Source: Hyphomicrobiales bacterium (GTDB lineage Bacteria > Pseudomonadota > Alphaproteobacteria > Rhizobiales > Rhizobiaceae). Taken from it: 64,000 bases of DNA. Under the pieces are notes generated by a model that made no database searches, was not told where the DNA came from, and saw only the letters and a list, made by a program, of their open reading frames with translations. Every line of letters begins with the position of its first letter. Position 1 is the first letter of the stretch. The stretch spans positions 1-64,000 of the forward strand of contig UCIV01000025.1 in the NCBI GenBank assembly GCA_900472575.1, given 5' to 3'. The translations under genes and the position numbers were made by a program. Of the stretch, positions 8,400 to 17,873 are shown piece by piece.

Positions 8400-9293
8400 T
8401 TGGATACCGATGATCTGCGGACATTTCTCGAGGTCGCTGATGCAGGTGGCGTTGCGCCGGCTGCACAGCGGCTCGGTATCTCGAAATCGATGGTAAGCCG
8501 TGGACTGGGCCGGCTTGAAACGGCGCTTGGTGCGCCACTTCTGGTGCGCACCACACGTGGCATGTCGCTAACCGAGGCCGGCGTGACATTCTACCAGCAC
8601 GCGAGAAAGGTTCGCGACGAGATTGATGTCGCCAAGCAAACGATCCTGCCTGCCGGTGAATTGCGCGGGCTTTTTCGTGTCGCTGCCCCCTTGTCGTTCA
8701 GTCCAACACATTTTGCGCCGGTACTGGCGGAGATGGGGCGGAGACACCCGCAGCTCCACATTCACACATCCTATGGTGAGCGGTTCGTGGACCTTGTTGC
8801 CGAAGGCTTTGATTGCGGCATCCGTATGGGATTTCTCGACGACTCGAACCTGGTCGCCAGACGCATCGGCCCGCTGCACGGCAAGCTCGTTGCCAGTCCA
8901 GATTATATCAGGCGGCATGGATCGCCGGAAACCCTGGAGGAACTCTCCACGCATCAGGCCCTGATGGGAGGGTCGGAAACATGGAAACTGATGGATGGCG
9001 ACAAGCTGATCACCGTTAATCCCAGAGGGCGTTTCAAGGTGGATAACGGAACGGTTCTTGCCGACGCCGCCGTCGCTGGTCTGGGGATTGCGGCACTGGC
9101 CAACCAGTTTATTCGCGATCACCTTTCTGCCAGCCGACTGGTTCCGGTCATGACCCGTTACCCGCTGCCGCAGGCGGGCATTTATGTTGTCCGGCCTCCC
9201 GGAGAACACCCCAACCGAAAGGTTCGGGTTCTCTGTGAAATGCTGATCGAATACCTTGAGCCAGGTTTGAGCCGTGCGGCAGGAGGCTTCTGA
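8400..9293 (+). CDS. LysR-family regulator, paralogue 1 (TTG start)
   Basis: A 297-residue regulator with an N-terminal winged HTH (DLRTFLEVADAGG, then AAQRLGISKSMVSRGLGRLE, residues about 5-60) and a LysR effector domain from about residue 90. The start is a TTG (Leu codon read as Met) with GGGAGAGGG upstream. The same TTG-GAx-xxx-GA(A/T/G)-GA(T/C) start recurs in paralogues 2 and 3. It points toward paralogue 2, which runs the other way. No adjacent divergent target is visible; the upstream acetyltransferase is co-directional. It probably senses a small aromatic or electrophilic ligand like others of its class, but the ligand is unknown. Confidence 0.88.
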   Translation: MDTDDLRTFLEVADAGGVAPAAQRLGISKSMVSRGLGRLETALGAPLLVRTTRGMSLTEAGVTFYQHARKVRDEIDVAKQTILPAGELRGLFRVAAPLSFSPTHFAPVLAEMGRRHPQLHIHTSYGERFVDLVAEGFDCGIRMGFLDDSNLVARRIGPLHGKLVASPDYIRRHGSPETLEELSTHQALMGGSETWKLMDGDKLITVNPRGRFKVDNGTVLADAAVAGLGIAALANQFIRDHLSASRLVPVMTRYPLPQAGIYVVRPPGEHPNRKVRVLCEMLIEYLEPGLSRAAGGF

Positions 9294-9314
9294 TCCGGAC
9301 AGATGAACTGGCTT

Positions 9315-10199
9315 TTACCCGCCCGATACGGGGCCAGCATCAAAACTCTCGATCAGCATTTGAGCAAGCATCCGCACCTTGCGGGCAGGGTAAGGCGTTT
9401 GAGGGCAGACGATATACATGCCCGCGACGGGAACCGGGTGGTCCGTCATGACCGGAACCAGCGCGCCTGATTCGAGGTGTTTCCGAATGAGGCCGGTGGG
9501 AAGGAGTGCCACGCCGAGCCCCGCAAGTGCGGCTGAAACAAGCGCCGTTCCATTGTCTGCCTTGAAGCGTCCCTTGGGGCTGACGGCAACGATCTTATCG
9601 CCATCCATCAGCTGCCATTTTTCGGTGCCTTGCATCACCGCCTGATGCTCGACCAGTTCCGCCAGCGTTTCAGGCGCGCCGTGCCTGTTGATGTAGTCGG
9701 GGCTAGCAACCACCGTTCCGAAAACGGGTGCGATGTGGGTCCATTCAAGATCGGCGTTTTTCAGATAACCGAGGCGGATGGCGCAATCGAAACCTTCGGC
9801 AGCCAGGTCAACGGCGTGATCGCTGAAGCTGATATGGACCTTAAGGCGTGGGTGACGTCTGGCCATTTCGACGAGCACCGGCGCAAAGTGCGTTGGGCCG
9901 AAGGAGAGAGGCGCTGCAATGCGCAGCAAGCCGCGGAGTTCACCATCCGGAAGGATCGTTTCCTGCGCCACATCGATCTCGGCACAGACTCTGGCTGCGT
10001 GATCGCGAAATGTTGCTCCAGCTTCGGTGAGTGAGGCACCGCGTGTCGTCCGGGCCAGAAGCTGTACGCCCAGTTCCGATTCCAGTCGATGCAATTGCCG
10101 GCTGACCATCGACTTCGAGATGCCGAGCCGCCGTGCAGCGGAGGTTATCCCTCCCGCATCGGCAACCTCCACGAATGTCCGCATGTCCTCCACTTCCAA
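9315..10199 (-). CDS. LysR-family regulator, paralogue 2 (TTG start)
   Basis: A 294-residue LysR protein very similar to those at 8400-9293 and 16989-17873: shared RLGISKSMVSR recognition helix, LLARTTRGASLTEAG, and RIAAPLSFGPTHFAPV at the start of the effector domain. The TTG at 10199 is preferred, preceded by GGGGAACGC and aligned with the paralogues. An in-frame ATG at 10223 would add eight residues. It is divergent from the frameshifted glutathione transferase gene at 10392, which is its likely target. Confidence 0.86.
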   Translation of the reverse strand: MEVEDMRTFVEVADAGGITSAARRLGISKSMVSRQLHRLESELGVQLLARTTRGASLTEAGATFRDHAARVCAEIDVAQETILPDGELRGLLRIAAPLSFGPTHFAPVLVEMARRHPRLKVHISFSDHAVDLAAEGFDCAIRLGYLKNADLEWTHIAPVFGTVVASPDYINRHGAPETLAELVEHQAVMQGTEKWQLMDGDKIVAVSPKGRFKADNGTALVSAALAGLGVALLPTGLIRKHLESGALVPVMTDHPVPVAGMYIVCPQTPYPARKVRMLAQMLIESFDAGPVSGG

Positions 10200-10391
10200 G
10201 CTGCGTTCCCCATTCCGCGACATTGTTTGGCGTTGCGCAGCACTATCGTACTGCGTGCACGAGTGACAAGGCCTGTATCGAAAGCCGACACACAAGCATG
10301 ACCGGGCTTGTTCCCGATTTGAGGTTTGAGGACCTGTTGGTCGTCTGGACGTCTGCTGGCCGGTCTTGAACGGGAAGGTTATCTCCGACCC

Positions 10392-10999
10392 ATGCCCACA
10401 CTTTATTATGCCGTAGGTGCATGTTCGCTCGCACCCCATATCACGCTCGAATGGATCGGCGCTCCATACGAGGCCATCAAGGTGCAGTATGGCTCGGAAA
10501 AACTGCTGGCGGTCAATCCTGCCGGCGCCGTGCCGACGATTCGTGAAGACGATGGCTGGCTTCTGACACAGGCCGGGGCGATCCTTGACTATCTGGCCCA
10601 CAAAGACCCCGAGGCTGGGCTCGGCGGCGGTGATGATTTACGCGCAAAGACAGAGGCGCATCGTTGGTCGGCCTTTTTTACCTCGGATGTTCATGCTTCC
10701 TGCCTGATCGTTACACGACGGACAAAAGCGAGAAAGCGCTGAAATCCGCCGTCGAGGCCGGACACAAGCTGGTGGCCAAGCAGTTCGGTATTCTGGAACG
10801 TCATCTGGGCGGCCGTGAATTCATCCTTGATGGCGGTCGCTCGATCATCGATGCCTATTCCTTTCCGATGATCCAGTGGGCGATAAAACTCCTGCCGGGT
10901 GGCCTGACAGATTATCCCAACATACAGGCCCTGCACGACAGGCTCAGAGCGGATCCGGCTGTCGCAAGAGTGCTTGAGCGAGAGGCTGGCGACAGTTGA
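10392..10999 (+). pseudogene. glutathione S-transferase gene with frameshift
   Basis: The N-terminal thioredoxin-like domain reads MPTLYYAVGACSLAPHITLE with the VNPAGAVPTI cis-Pro loop and the LLTQAGAILDYLA segment. At about 10695 the frame changes: after Asp-Val-His-Ala the sequence continues in another frame as FLPDRYTTDKSEKALK and runs to a normal C-terminal helical domain ending VARVLEREAGDS. One missing base in GC[N]TTC would restore about 203 residues, the usual size. Active-site residues look intact, so the loss is recent or a sequencing error. Divergent from LysR paralogue 2. Confidence 0.82.
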
Positions 11000-11134
11000 G
11001 GCGTGCCGGAAATTTTCCAAACGAGCGCATTCTTCTGCCAATGGCGACCCGATATGACCGGCGTCAAATCGGACGGTTGGTGAGCGATCGGGTACTCGGT
11101 TCCGTCAACGCATCATGCTGTCAGTCCCGTTCTC

Positions 11135-11599
11135 TCACACATCCAGTGACATTGGTTTCTGTCCGCCTTTGGGAAGGCCGAAAAGACGCCTGACCCAGTT
11201 CAGGAACACACCATATGGCGATCCGAGAACCAGCATCATGATCGCCGCGCCCAGAACGCCGCTCAGCAGGCCGTCGCCTTTCGCGCCACTGACCGCGATG
11301 ATGGCTGCATAGATCGGCACCTGGAACGTCATCAGCGCGGTACTATCCCAGACCAGTCGGGACAACCGCGTCTCGCCGGCATGCTGCATCAGCCAGTCAC
11401 GCCATAGACCATAGGGGCGAGCCACCGGAACCATGAGTGCTGCTCCCAGCAGGCGGGCTTCGAAAACTTCTTCCCAGGTCATCCCGGCAATGAAGCGCTC
11501 GTTGATGATGCCCGTTGCTGTGAAAAACAGGATGAGTGCCAAGGTGTCGGCGATGAAGGCGCGTCGACGGGAAATCTCCTCGGTGGCTTCGTTGACCAT
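11135..11599 (-). CDS. AlaE-like L-alanine exporter
   Basis: A 154-residue membrane protein. The start at 11599 is chosen for the GGAGAG seven bases upstream. Four hydrophobic segments are visible. Signature pieces match the E. coli alanine exporter AlaE: ADTLALILFF near the N-terminus, ERFIAGMTWEEVFEARLLGA, RPYGLWRDWLM, TFQVPIYAAIIAVSGA, and GSPYGVFLNWVRRLFG at the end. AlaE exports L-alanine across the inner membrane by proton antiport; activity here is inferred from the motif order. It follows the alpha/beta-hydrolase remnant on the same strand. Confidence 0.82.
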   Translation of the reverse strand: MVNEATEEISRRRAFIADTLALILFFTATGIINERFIAGMTWEEVFEARLLGAALMVPVARPYGLWRDWLMQHAGETRLSRLVWDSTALMTFQVPIYAAIIAVSGAKGDGLLSGVLGAAIMMLVLGSPYGVFLNWVRRLFGLPKGGQKPMSLDV

Positions 11600-11649
11600 G
11601 ATCTGTCTCTCCATGATCGCGCTGTTTCTGCGAATGTCGGGGCAGCGCA

Positions 11650-11892
11650 CTATTGTGCGGCAGTCGCGATAACATCCGTCACGATCTTCGGTTTCGAGAT
11701 CATGACAACATGTGATGCGCTTTCCACGACGACAATACGCTGCGAGACCGCGCGTTGCGCCATGAAGCCAGGTGACCCGGCCGGAGTATTCTCGTCGCCA
11801 TCGCCATTCAGTTTGCAGACTTTCAGCGGCATCCAGCGATTTGGCGTTCCGCCAAATGCGACAGACTTTTGCAGAACAGGTGACTGCCCGTC
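11650..11892 (-). pseudogene. C-terminal remnant of an alpha/beta hydrolase
   Basis: An open frame without its own beginning: upstream of codon 1 lies an in-frame TGA. The 80 residues include SPVLQKSVAFGGTPNRW and the terminal SASHVVMISKPKIVTDVIA, which fits the last strand-helix of esterase/lyase-type hydrolases (catalytic His in SASH, then the SKPxxV segment). The nucleophile and acid regions are missing. The remnant abuts the upstream region of the antiporter gene, suggesting a deletion or rearrangement at about 11.9 kb. Confidence 0.65.
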
Positions 11893-12027
11893 TCATGATT
11901 GCAACGCTAGCTACGGTCATCGGATACAATGGATGGCGCAAAAATCCGCGATTTATTGTGTCCTCCTACCTTGGCCGGATCGTGCGGTGACAACGATCGC
12001 CTGAAGACAGAAATCGGAGACGAATGC

Positions 12028-13791
12028 ATGGCGGAAGCGAGTTTGGGGCAGACGATCGGACCGGCGATCGTCCTGATGGGGGCTGCCGTGGTCGCTGTGC
12101 CCCTGTTCCGGCGGCTCGGACTTGGCTCGGTTCTCGGATATTTCGCAGCCGGTGTGCTGGTCGGCCCTTCTGTGCTGGGTCTTTTTACCGATGCTCTGTC
12201 CATGCTGCATTTTTCCGAACTCGGCGTGGTGATGTTCCTGTTCGTCATCGGGCTGGAGCTCAGACCGCACAAGCTGTGGGCCATGCGCGGCCAGATTTTT
12301 GGGCTCGGCCTCGTGCAGGTGGCGGCGGCGACGGCGGCGCTGTCGCTCGCGGGCATGCTCGCCTTCAGCTTGCCGGCGACGGTGGCCTTTGTCGCTGGCG
12401 CCGGTTTCGTGCTCTCCTCGACTGCCGTCATCATGTCGATGCTGCAGGATCGCGGCGAGATTTCGAGGCCCGAAGGGCAAAAATCGGTCTCCATCCTGCT
12501 CTTCGAAGACCTGATGATCGTGCCGCTTCTGGCGGTGGTCGCCTTCCTGTCGCCGCTGTCGCAGGGACAGTCGGGATGGATGGATGTGCTGATGGCGCTT
12601 GGTGCGCTGCTCGTTCTTCTTGGCGTGTCGAAATGGGGGCTGAACCCGTTCTTTGCGCTTCTGGCGCGGGCGAGAACGCGGGAAGTGATGACGGCTGGCG
12701 CGCTGCTGGTGGTGCTGGGCGCGGCCATGCTGATGGCCGGCGCCGGGCTTTCCATGGCGATGGGCGCCTTTCTGGCTGGCGTGATGCTGTCGAGTTCCAG
12801 CTATCGGCACCAGATCGAAAGCGATATCGAACCGTTTCGCGGCCTGCTGATGGGTCTGTTCTTCATGGCTGTCGGCATGTCGCTGGACCTTTCCGTAGTG
12901 GCCGCCGAATGGGGGCTGCTCATCGCCATGCTGGTCGCCTTCACCATTGCCAAGGGCGCGGTGGTTTATGCGGTTGCCCGCCTGTTCGGTGGCTCCAGCC
13001 ATCAGGCGCTGCACCGCACCTCGATGTTCCTGCAGGGCGGTGAGTTCGCCTTCGTGCTTTATGCCGCCGCAACCGCCGGCGGGGTGATCGATCAGCGGGA
13101 AAATGCGCTGTTCACCACCGTGGTGATCTTCTCCATGGCGCTGACGCCGCTGCTGATGATCGCCGCCGACCGGCTCCTGCGCAGCGAGACGTCGATGGAA
13201 GGTGTGGAAGCTGCGCGCGACCTGAGCGGCAAGGTACTCATCATCGGCTTCGGCCGTTTCGGCCAGATCGCCTCGCAACTACTTCTGGCGAAGGGCGTCA
13301 ATCTCTCCGTCATCGACATGAGCCCCGATCGTATCCGGGAAGCGGAGCGGTTCGGCTTCAAGGTGTTTTTCGGCGACGGCACGCGTCTCGACACGCTGCA
13401 TCACTCCGGTGCCGGTTCGGCCGAGGCCTTGCTGATTTGCATCAACGACCCAAAGGCTGCCCTGCAGATCGTCGAATTGGCGCAACATGAATTCCCCCAG
13501 GCGAGGATACTGGTACGCAGCTATGACCGCGGCCATGCTGTGGACCTGATCCGCGCCGGCGTCGACTACCAGATCCGCGAAACGGTCGAATCCGCCTATA
13601 TGATGGGTGCGGAAGGCCTTCGTGCCCTCGGCTATGCCGAGCTTGACGTGGAGGAAGCGGCAGAGGACGTTCGTCGGCGGGATAATGAGCGGCTGTCTGA
13701 GCAGGTGCAGGGCGACGTCATGTCGGGTCTCGGCCACCTGCATGTCCGGCCGGCTCCGGAGCCGCTGAGCCCGGTGCCAGCGAAACAGTAA
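12028..13791 (+). CDS. CPA2 monovalent cation:proton antiporter (KefB/KefC type)
   Basis: A 587-residue inner-membrane transporter. Residues about 1-385 form 12-13 hydrophobic helices (PLFRRLGLGSVLGYFAAGVL, then ELGVVMFLFVIGLELRP, and SSTAVIMSMLQ with the LLFEDLMIVPLLAVV helix typical of CPA2). A regulatory RCK/TrkA-N nucleotide-binding domain starts near 395 with VLIIGFGRFGQIASQLL and has Asp at VIDMSPDRI. The tail is charged. GGAGACG lies upstream of the ATG. Kef-type systems release potassium under electrophile stress, gated by glutathione adducts; whether this one is glutathione-gated cannot be read. The homoserine-dehydrogenase-like gene follows after 13 bases. Confidence 0.9.
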   Translation: MAEASLGQTIGPAIVLMGAAVVAVPLFRRLGLGSVLGYFAAGVLVGPSVLGLFTDALSMLHFSELGVVMFLFVIGLELRPHKLWAMRGQIFGLGLVQVAAATAALSLAGMLAFSLPATVAFVAGAGFVLSSTAVIMSMLQDRGEISRPEGQKSVSILLFEDLMIVPLLAVVAFLSPLSQGQSGWMDVLMALGALLVLLGVSKWGLNPFFALLARARTREVMTAGALLVVLGAAMLMAGAGLSMAMGAFLAGVMLSSSSYRHQIESDIEPFRGLLMGLFFMAVGMSLDLSVVAAEWGLLIAMLVAFTIAKGAVVYAVARLFGGSSHQALHRTSMFLQGGEFAFVLYAAATAGGVIDQRENALFTTVVIFSMALTPLLMIAADRLLRSETSMEGVEAARDLSGKVLIIGFGRFGQIASQLLLAKGVNLSVIDMSPDRIREAERFGFKVFFGDGTRLDTLHHSGAGSAEALLICINDPKAALQIVELAQHEFPQARILVRSYDRGHAVDLIRAGVDYQIRETVESAYMMGAEGLRALGYAELDVEEAAEDVRRRDNERLSEQVQGDVMSGLGHLHVRPAPEPLSPVPAKQ

Positions 13792-13804
13792 CGAAAGCGG
13801 GACG

Positions 13805-14803
13805 ATGACGACATTCAAAGTTGCGATTGCAGGTTTCGGCGGCGTGGGACGGGCGACGGCAAGCCTGTTGCTTGCCCGGCGGGCACGATATCGCGACGTT
13901 TATGGCGCGGATGTCCGGCTCGTGGCCGTCTGCGGATCGCGCTCCGGCGCGGTCAGTGCGGAGGGGCTGGAAGAGGCAAACCTTGCCGCGCTCGCGGATG
14001 GCTTGTCAGGCCCGGCCTTCATCGAGGAAAGCGGCGCAGATATCCTGATCGAGGCGGGGCCCAGCGATTTTCGCACCGGCGGCCCGGGCCTTGCTTATCT
14101 CCAGACGTCGCTTTCGGCCGGGCGCGACACGATCGTCATCTCGAAGGGCGCGCTGGTTCATAGCGGGCGGGAACTTCGGTCGCTTGCCGAAGGATCCGGC
14201 GCGATCCTGAAACTCAGCGGCGCGGCGGCCGCCGCCCTGCCGACGATCGATCTGATGCAGCATAGTCTGAAAGGCTGCGAGGTTCTGGAAGTCGAGGGCA
14301 TCCTCAACGCCACCACCAATTACCTGCTCGATGCCATGACGACGCGCGGCATCGGCTTCGACGAGGCCTTGCGCGAGGCGCAGCGCGGCGGTTTTGCCGA
14401 GGCCGATCCTCGCAACGACACGGAAGGTTGGGATACCGCCTGCAAGCTGCTGCTCATCGCCAATTTCGGCCTCGGCGCTGACCTTGCGATGGATGATCTT
14501 GCCGTCGAGGGTATCCAGTCGGTCACCACCGAGCGGATCGAAACATGGCGCGGGCAGGGGCTTGTGCCGAAACTCGTCGGCCGCCTGTGGCGCGAGAGCG
14601 GCGCAATCCGCGCCGCAGTCGGCATCCGGACCTATCTGCCAGATAATCCGTTTGCCAATATCCGCGGCAAGGACAAGGCGATCCGTATCGTCACCGATGC
14701 GATGGGCGAGACGCTCGCGATCGGATCCGGCAAGGAACCACTGGCAACGGCAGGCGCGGCGCTGAAGGATCTGGAGCATATATTGGTGGCAAAGGCGGGT
14801 TGA
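13805..14803 (+). CDS. homoserine-dehydrogenase-like oxidoreductase
   Basis: A 332-residue protein with an N-terminal Rossmann motif (VAIAGFGGVGRATASLLL) and the homoserine dehydrogenase catalytic region around GILNATTNYLLDAM and EAQRGGFAEADPRNDTEGWDTACKL, including the catalytic-type Asp and Lys. It lacks the C-terminal ACT domain of the threonine-feedback-controlled enzyme, so it is either a short homoserine dehydrogenase or a paralogue with another substrate. It is 13 bases downstream of the antiporter gene and probably co-transcribed. Linkage to a Kef-type antiporter is unusual for amino-acid biosynthesis. Confidence 0.8.
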   Translation: MTTFKVAIAGFGGVGRATASLLLARRARYRDVYGADVRLVAVCGSRSGAVSAEGLEEANLAALADGLSGPAFIEESGADILIEAGPSDFRTGGPGLAYLQTSLSAGRDTIVISKGALVHSGRELRSLAEGSGAILKLSGAAAAALPTIDLMQHSLKGCEVLEVEGILNATTNYLLDAMTTRGIGFDEALREAQRGGFAEADPRNDTEGWDTACKLLLIANFGLGADLAMDDLAVEGIQSVTTERIETWRGQGLVPKLVGRLWRESGAIRAAVGIRTYLPDNPFANIRGKDKAIRIVTDAMGETLAIGSGKEPLATAGAALKDLEHILVAKAG

Positions 14804-14910
14804 GCGGTATCGCGTCGACAAGACATGTCTGCCCGTGAAACGCATATCCTGGCCATGCTTCCTGTCTGTCGAGCTGAGTAAAAGCCCCACGCATTGCGGA
14901 GGAAACGCGC

Positions 14911-15866
14911 ATGAAGGCTGCAGTCTATGACAATCCCGGTCCCCCGACGGTCCTGAAATATGCCGAGGTGCCGGATCCGGTTTGCGGGCCGCAGGATGTG
15001 CTGATTGCCGTCGAGGCGATCTCGATCGAGGGCGGTGACCTGATCAATCGCCGCTCGACGCAGCAGCGATCCCGGTGGATCGTCGGTTATGCGGCGGCCG
15101 GCACCATTGTCGCGGTCGGTGACGAGGTCAGGGACCGGACGGTCGGCGATAGGGTGGCGGCATTCGACATGCAGGGATCGCATGCCGAATCCTGGGCGGT
15201 GCCAGCGGCGCGCACATGGCTGGTTCCCGATCGCCTCGGCATGGCCGAGGCGGCGGTGCTGCCGATTTCGTTCGGGACGGCCTATCATTGCGTGACCACC
15301 AAGGGGCGGTTGCAGGAGGGCGAAACTGTGCTGATCCAGGCTGCCGCCGGTGGCGTTGGCTTGGCTGCAGTGCAACTGGCGCGTGGCGCAGGGGCAAACG
15401 TCATCGCCGTTGCCCGCGAGAGCGTGCGACAGGCGCGACTGAGCGGGCTTGGCGCATCTCATGTCATCGACCGCCTCGAGAATGATGTCGTTGAAGAGTC
15501 CGACGGTTGACAGGTGGCAGGGGTGTGGATCTCGTGATCGATCCGGTCGGCTCTACCTTGCAGGCCTCCCTGTCGATTCTCGCCCCTGAAGGACGGCTTG
15601 TCTTTGTCGGCAATGCGGGCGGCGGAAGTCTTGATGTCGATCTGTGGCACGCCATGCAGAACAATCAGACTCTGCGTGGCGTGTTCATGGGCGCGCTGTT
15701 CGAGAGGCCGGCGGTACACAATACGGTCGACGAGTTGCTCATGACGGTGGTCGAAAAGCGCCTGAAGGTCGTGATCGATCGGGTGTTCCCGCTGGAAGAT
15801 GCGTCGGCAGCGCATGCACATGCCGAAAGCGGAAACCCATTGGGGCGTGTCGTGATGAAGCCCTGA
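14911..15866 (+). pseudogene. quinone-oxidoreductase-type MDR gene with frameshift
   Basis: A zinc-independent medium-chain dehydrogenase/reductase. The N-terminal part reads MKAAVYDNPGPPTVLKYAEV, with the nucleotide-binding AAAGGVGLAAVQLARGAGA near residue 155. At 15508 a TGA ends the frame. The rest continues in a different frame from the TTG at 15507 as LTGGRGVDLVIDPVGSTLQ to LGRVVMKP. Joined, the product is about 318 residues, normal for the family. The lesion is one base in GAC-GG-TTG. The two parts overlap as TTGA, so coupled translation of two halves is formally possible, but the family is single-chain. Confidence 0.8.
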
Positions 15867-15911
15867 CGCTGGCAATGCTGAAAACGATGTGAAGAGAGGA
15901 GGGTAGGCAAT

Positions 15912-16829
15912 ATGAAACGCATCTCGTTCAAGAACAGAACTATCGAGGTGGTCGGCAATCTCCATCTGCCTCCCGGTTTCGATGAAAGTCGGTCCTATCC
16001 GGCAATTGTGCTCGTCACCCCCGGTAGCAGCGTCAAGGAGCAGATCGGCGCGATCTACGCCGAGAGACTGGCGGCGAAGGGTTATCTCGTCCTCACATTC
16101 GATCCGTCATATCAGGGCGAAAGCGGGGGTGAGCCCAGAGATCTCGAGGATCCTGCTGCCCGGATTGAAGATATTCGCTGTGCCGTCGATTATCTGATGA
16201 CCTTGCCTTATGTGGGCAAAGAACGCGTTGGCCTTTTGGGCATCTGTGCTGGTGGCGGCTACGCCATCAATGCGGCCCTCACGGAGCGCCGGTTCAAGGC
16301 GGTTGGAACGGTTGTTGCAAACGATATCGGTGAGGCTTTGCGGCGCTTGCTTCCGGATTATCGCCAAACTCTGATGGATGTTGCAGCCCAACGAACAGCA
16401 GAGGCGCGTGGTGCCGTGCCGCGCAGGGATCCGTGGATCCCGGACAATTTGAAGAATGCCGAAGAGGCGGGGATCACGGATCCCGATGTGCTTGAAGCGG
16501 TCAAATTTTATCGCGAGTCGCAGTATCGCCACCCGAACTCCACGAACCGCCTGCTCTTCGTCAGCTATAGCAATATCCTGAGTTTCGATGCCTTCGGGCT
16601 TGTGTCCGACCTTCTTGTGCAGCCGCTTCAGGTCATTGTCGGCGGGCGTCGTGGGACGACTGGGCAATATGAGGCGGGAGAGCGGCTTTATGAGCGCTCG
16701 CCGTCAAGCGAGAAGCACTTTCTGGCTGTTGAAGGTGCTGGACACTATGACATGTACTACAAGCCCGAATATGTGGGGCAGGCAGTGGAAAATTTAGCGC
16801 AATTCTATTCAAAACACCTCGCTGAATAG
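15912..16829 (+). CDS. alpha/beta hydrolase with Cys nucleophile position
   Basis: A 305-residue hydrolase. The nucleophile elbow reads GLLGICAGGGYAIN (about residue 114), with Cys where most family members have Ser, as in dienelactone-hydrolase-like enzymes. The acid is probably in the segment before GGRRGTTG and the His is in EGAGHYDMYY near residue 280. Other landmarks: TPGSSVKEQIG (oxyanion side) and FDPSYQGESGGEP. Preceded by GAGAGGAGGG 7-15 bases upstream of the ATG. It follows the frameshifted MDR gene by 45 bases on the same strand. Confidence 0.8.
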   Translation: MKRISFKNRTIEVVGNLHLPPGFDESRSYPAIVLVTPGSSVKEQIGAIYAERLAAKGYLVLTFDPSYQGESGGEPRDLEDPAARIEDIRCAVDYLMTLPYVGKERVGLLGICAGGGYAINAALTERRFKAVGTVVANDIGEALRRLLPDYRQTLMDVAAQRTAEARGAVPRRDPWIPDNLKNAEEAGITDPDVLEAVKFYRESQYRHPNSTNRLLFVSYSNILSFDAFGLVSDLLVQPLQVIVGGRRGTTGQYEAGERLYERSPSSEKHFLAVEGAGHYDMYYKPEYVGQAVENLAQFYSKHLAE

Positions 16830-16988
16830 GCGCACGAAACCTGCTGCCCGCCAGGCCTGGCCTCCCGAAGCAATCTCTCGCAGTCGGCCATTCATCATCG
16901 TTGTGGCGGCGCGGATGAAACGATAGACGACGGCCCGCTGGAGAGCATCGGTTCGCCCCGATCGCCTCTGCCAATCTTGTCCCTGACC

Positions 16989-17873
16989 TTAGCCTTCCGG
17001 GGTGACGGACTGACCGAAACACTCGGTCAATATATCGGTGAGAACACGCACTTTTCTGGTCGGATATTGTGCCGGTGGACGGACAACATAAATACCTGCG
17101 GGCGGCGGCGGGTGGTGGGGCATGAGTGTCAAAAGAGCCCCTGAAGCAACGTATTCCTCGGTTACGCCATTGGGAACCAGTGCGATCCCCACGCCTGCAA
17201 CGGCGGCGGCCACGAGAGCCACTGCATTGTCAGCCTTGAAGCGGCCGCGTGGATTGACGGTCACTGTTTTTTCGCCATCCAGAAACTGCCATGCCTCCGT
17301 GCCCTGCATCAGTGCCTGATGGTTCATGAGGTCTTCCGGCCTTTCGGGAGCGCCGTGCCTGGCCACATAATCCGGGCTCGCAACCAGTCTGCCGAACAGC
17401 GGGCCGATACGCTTGGCGATCAAGTTCGAATGCTGAAGACGGCCCAGCCTTATGGCGCAATCATAGCCTTCCGCGATGAGATCGACGAGTTGGTCGCTGT
17501 AACAGGTCTGGACCTGCAGCAGCGGATGGCGTTGCGCCATTGTTGCAATCACCGGCGCGAGATGGGTCGGCCCGAATGACAGGGGAGCGGCAATACGCAG
17601 ACGGCCGCTCAACTCACCTGCGGGCAGAAGTATCTCCCTGGCGCTCTCGATTTCGCCGCTGATCCTTGCCGCATAATCCCGGAATGTTGTTCCCGCCTCG
17701 GTGAGCGAGGCGCCGCGGGTGGTCCTCGCCAGAAGCTGGACGCCAAGCTCCGCCTCAAGCCGGGCCAGTCGACGGCTGACCATGGATTTCGAGATGCCGA
17801 GCCGCGACGCGGCAGCCGAAACGCCGCCGGCATCTGCCACTTCGACAAATGTCCGCAAGTCTTCGGTGTCCAA
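16989..17873 (-). CDS. LysR-family regulator, paralogue 3 (TTG start)
   Basis: A 294-residue LysR regulator, closely related to paralogues 1 and 2 (RLGISKSMVSRRLARLEAELG, LLARTTRGASLTEAG, RIAAPLSFGPTHLAPV). The TTG at 17873 is preceded by AGGGAACGC, matching the translation start of paralogue 2. The effector domain is complete, ending ARKVRVLTDILTECFG-like. It is divergent from the YcaC-like hydrolase at 18029, its probable target; the 155-base gap should contain the operator. Confidence 0.86.
   Translation of the reverse strand: MDTEDLRTFVEVADAGGVSAAASRLGISKSMVSRRLARLEAELGVQLLARTTRGASLTEAGTTFRDYAARISGEIESAREILLPAGELSGRLRIAAPLSFGPTHLAPVIATMAQRHPLLQVQTCYSDQLVDLIAEGYDCAIRLGRLQHSNLIAKRIGPLFGRLVASPDYVARHGAPERPEDLMNHQALMQGTEAWQFLDGEKTVTVNPRGRFKADNAVALVAAAVAGVGIALVPNGVTEEYVASGALLTLMPHHPPPPAGIYVVRPPAQYPTRKVRVLTDILTECFGQSVTPEG

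Noticed and set aside
12024..13043. Long alternative frame inside the CPA2 antiporter gene (+)
   Set aside because: Arg/Ala-rich shadow of the high-GC antiporter coding sequence in another phase; no motif or ribosome site.
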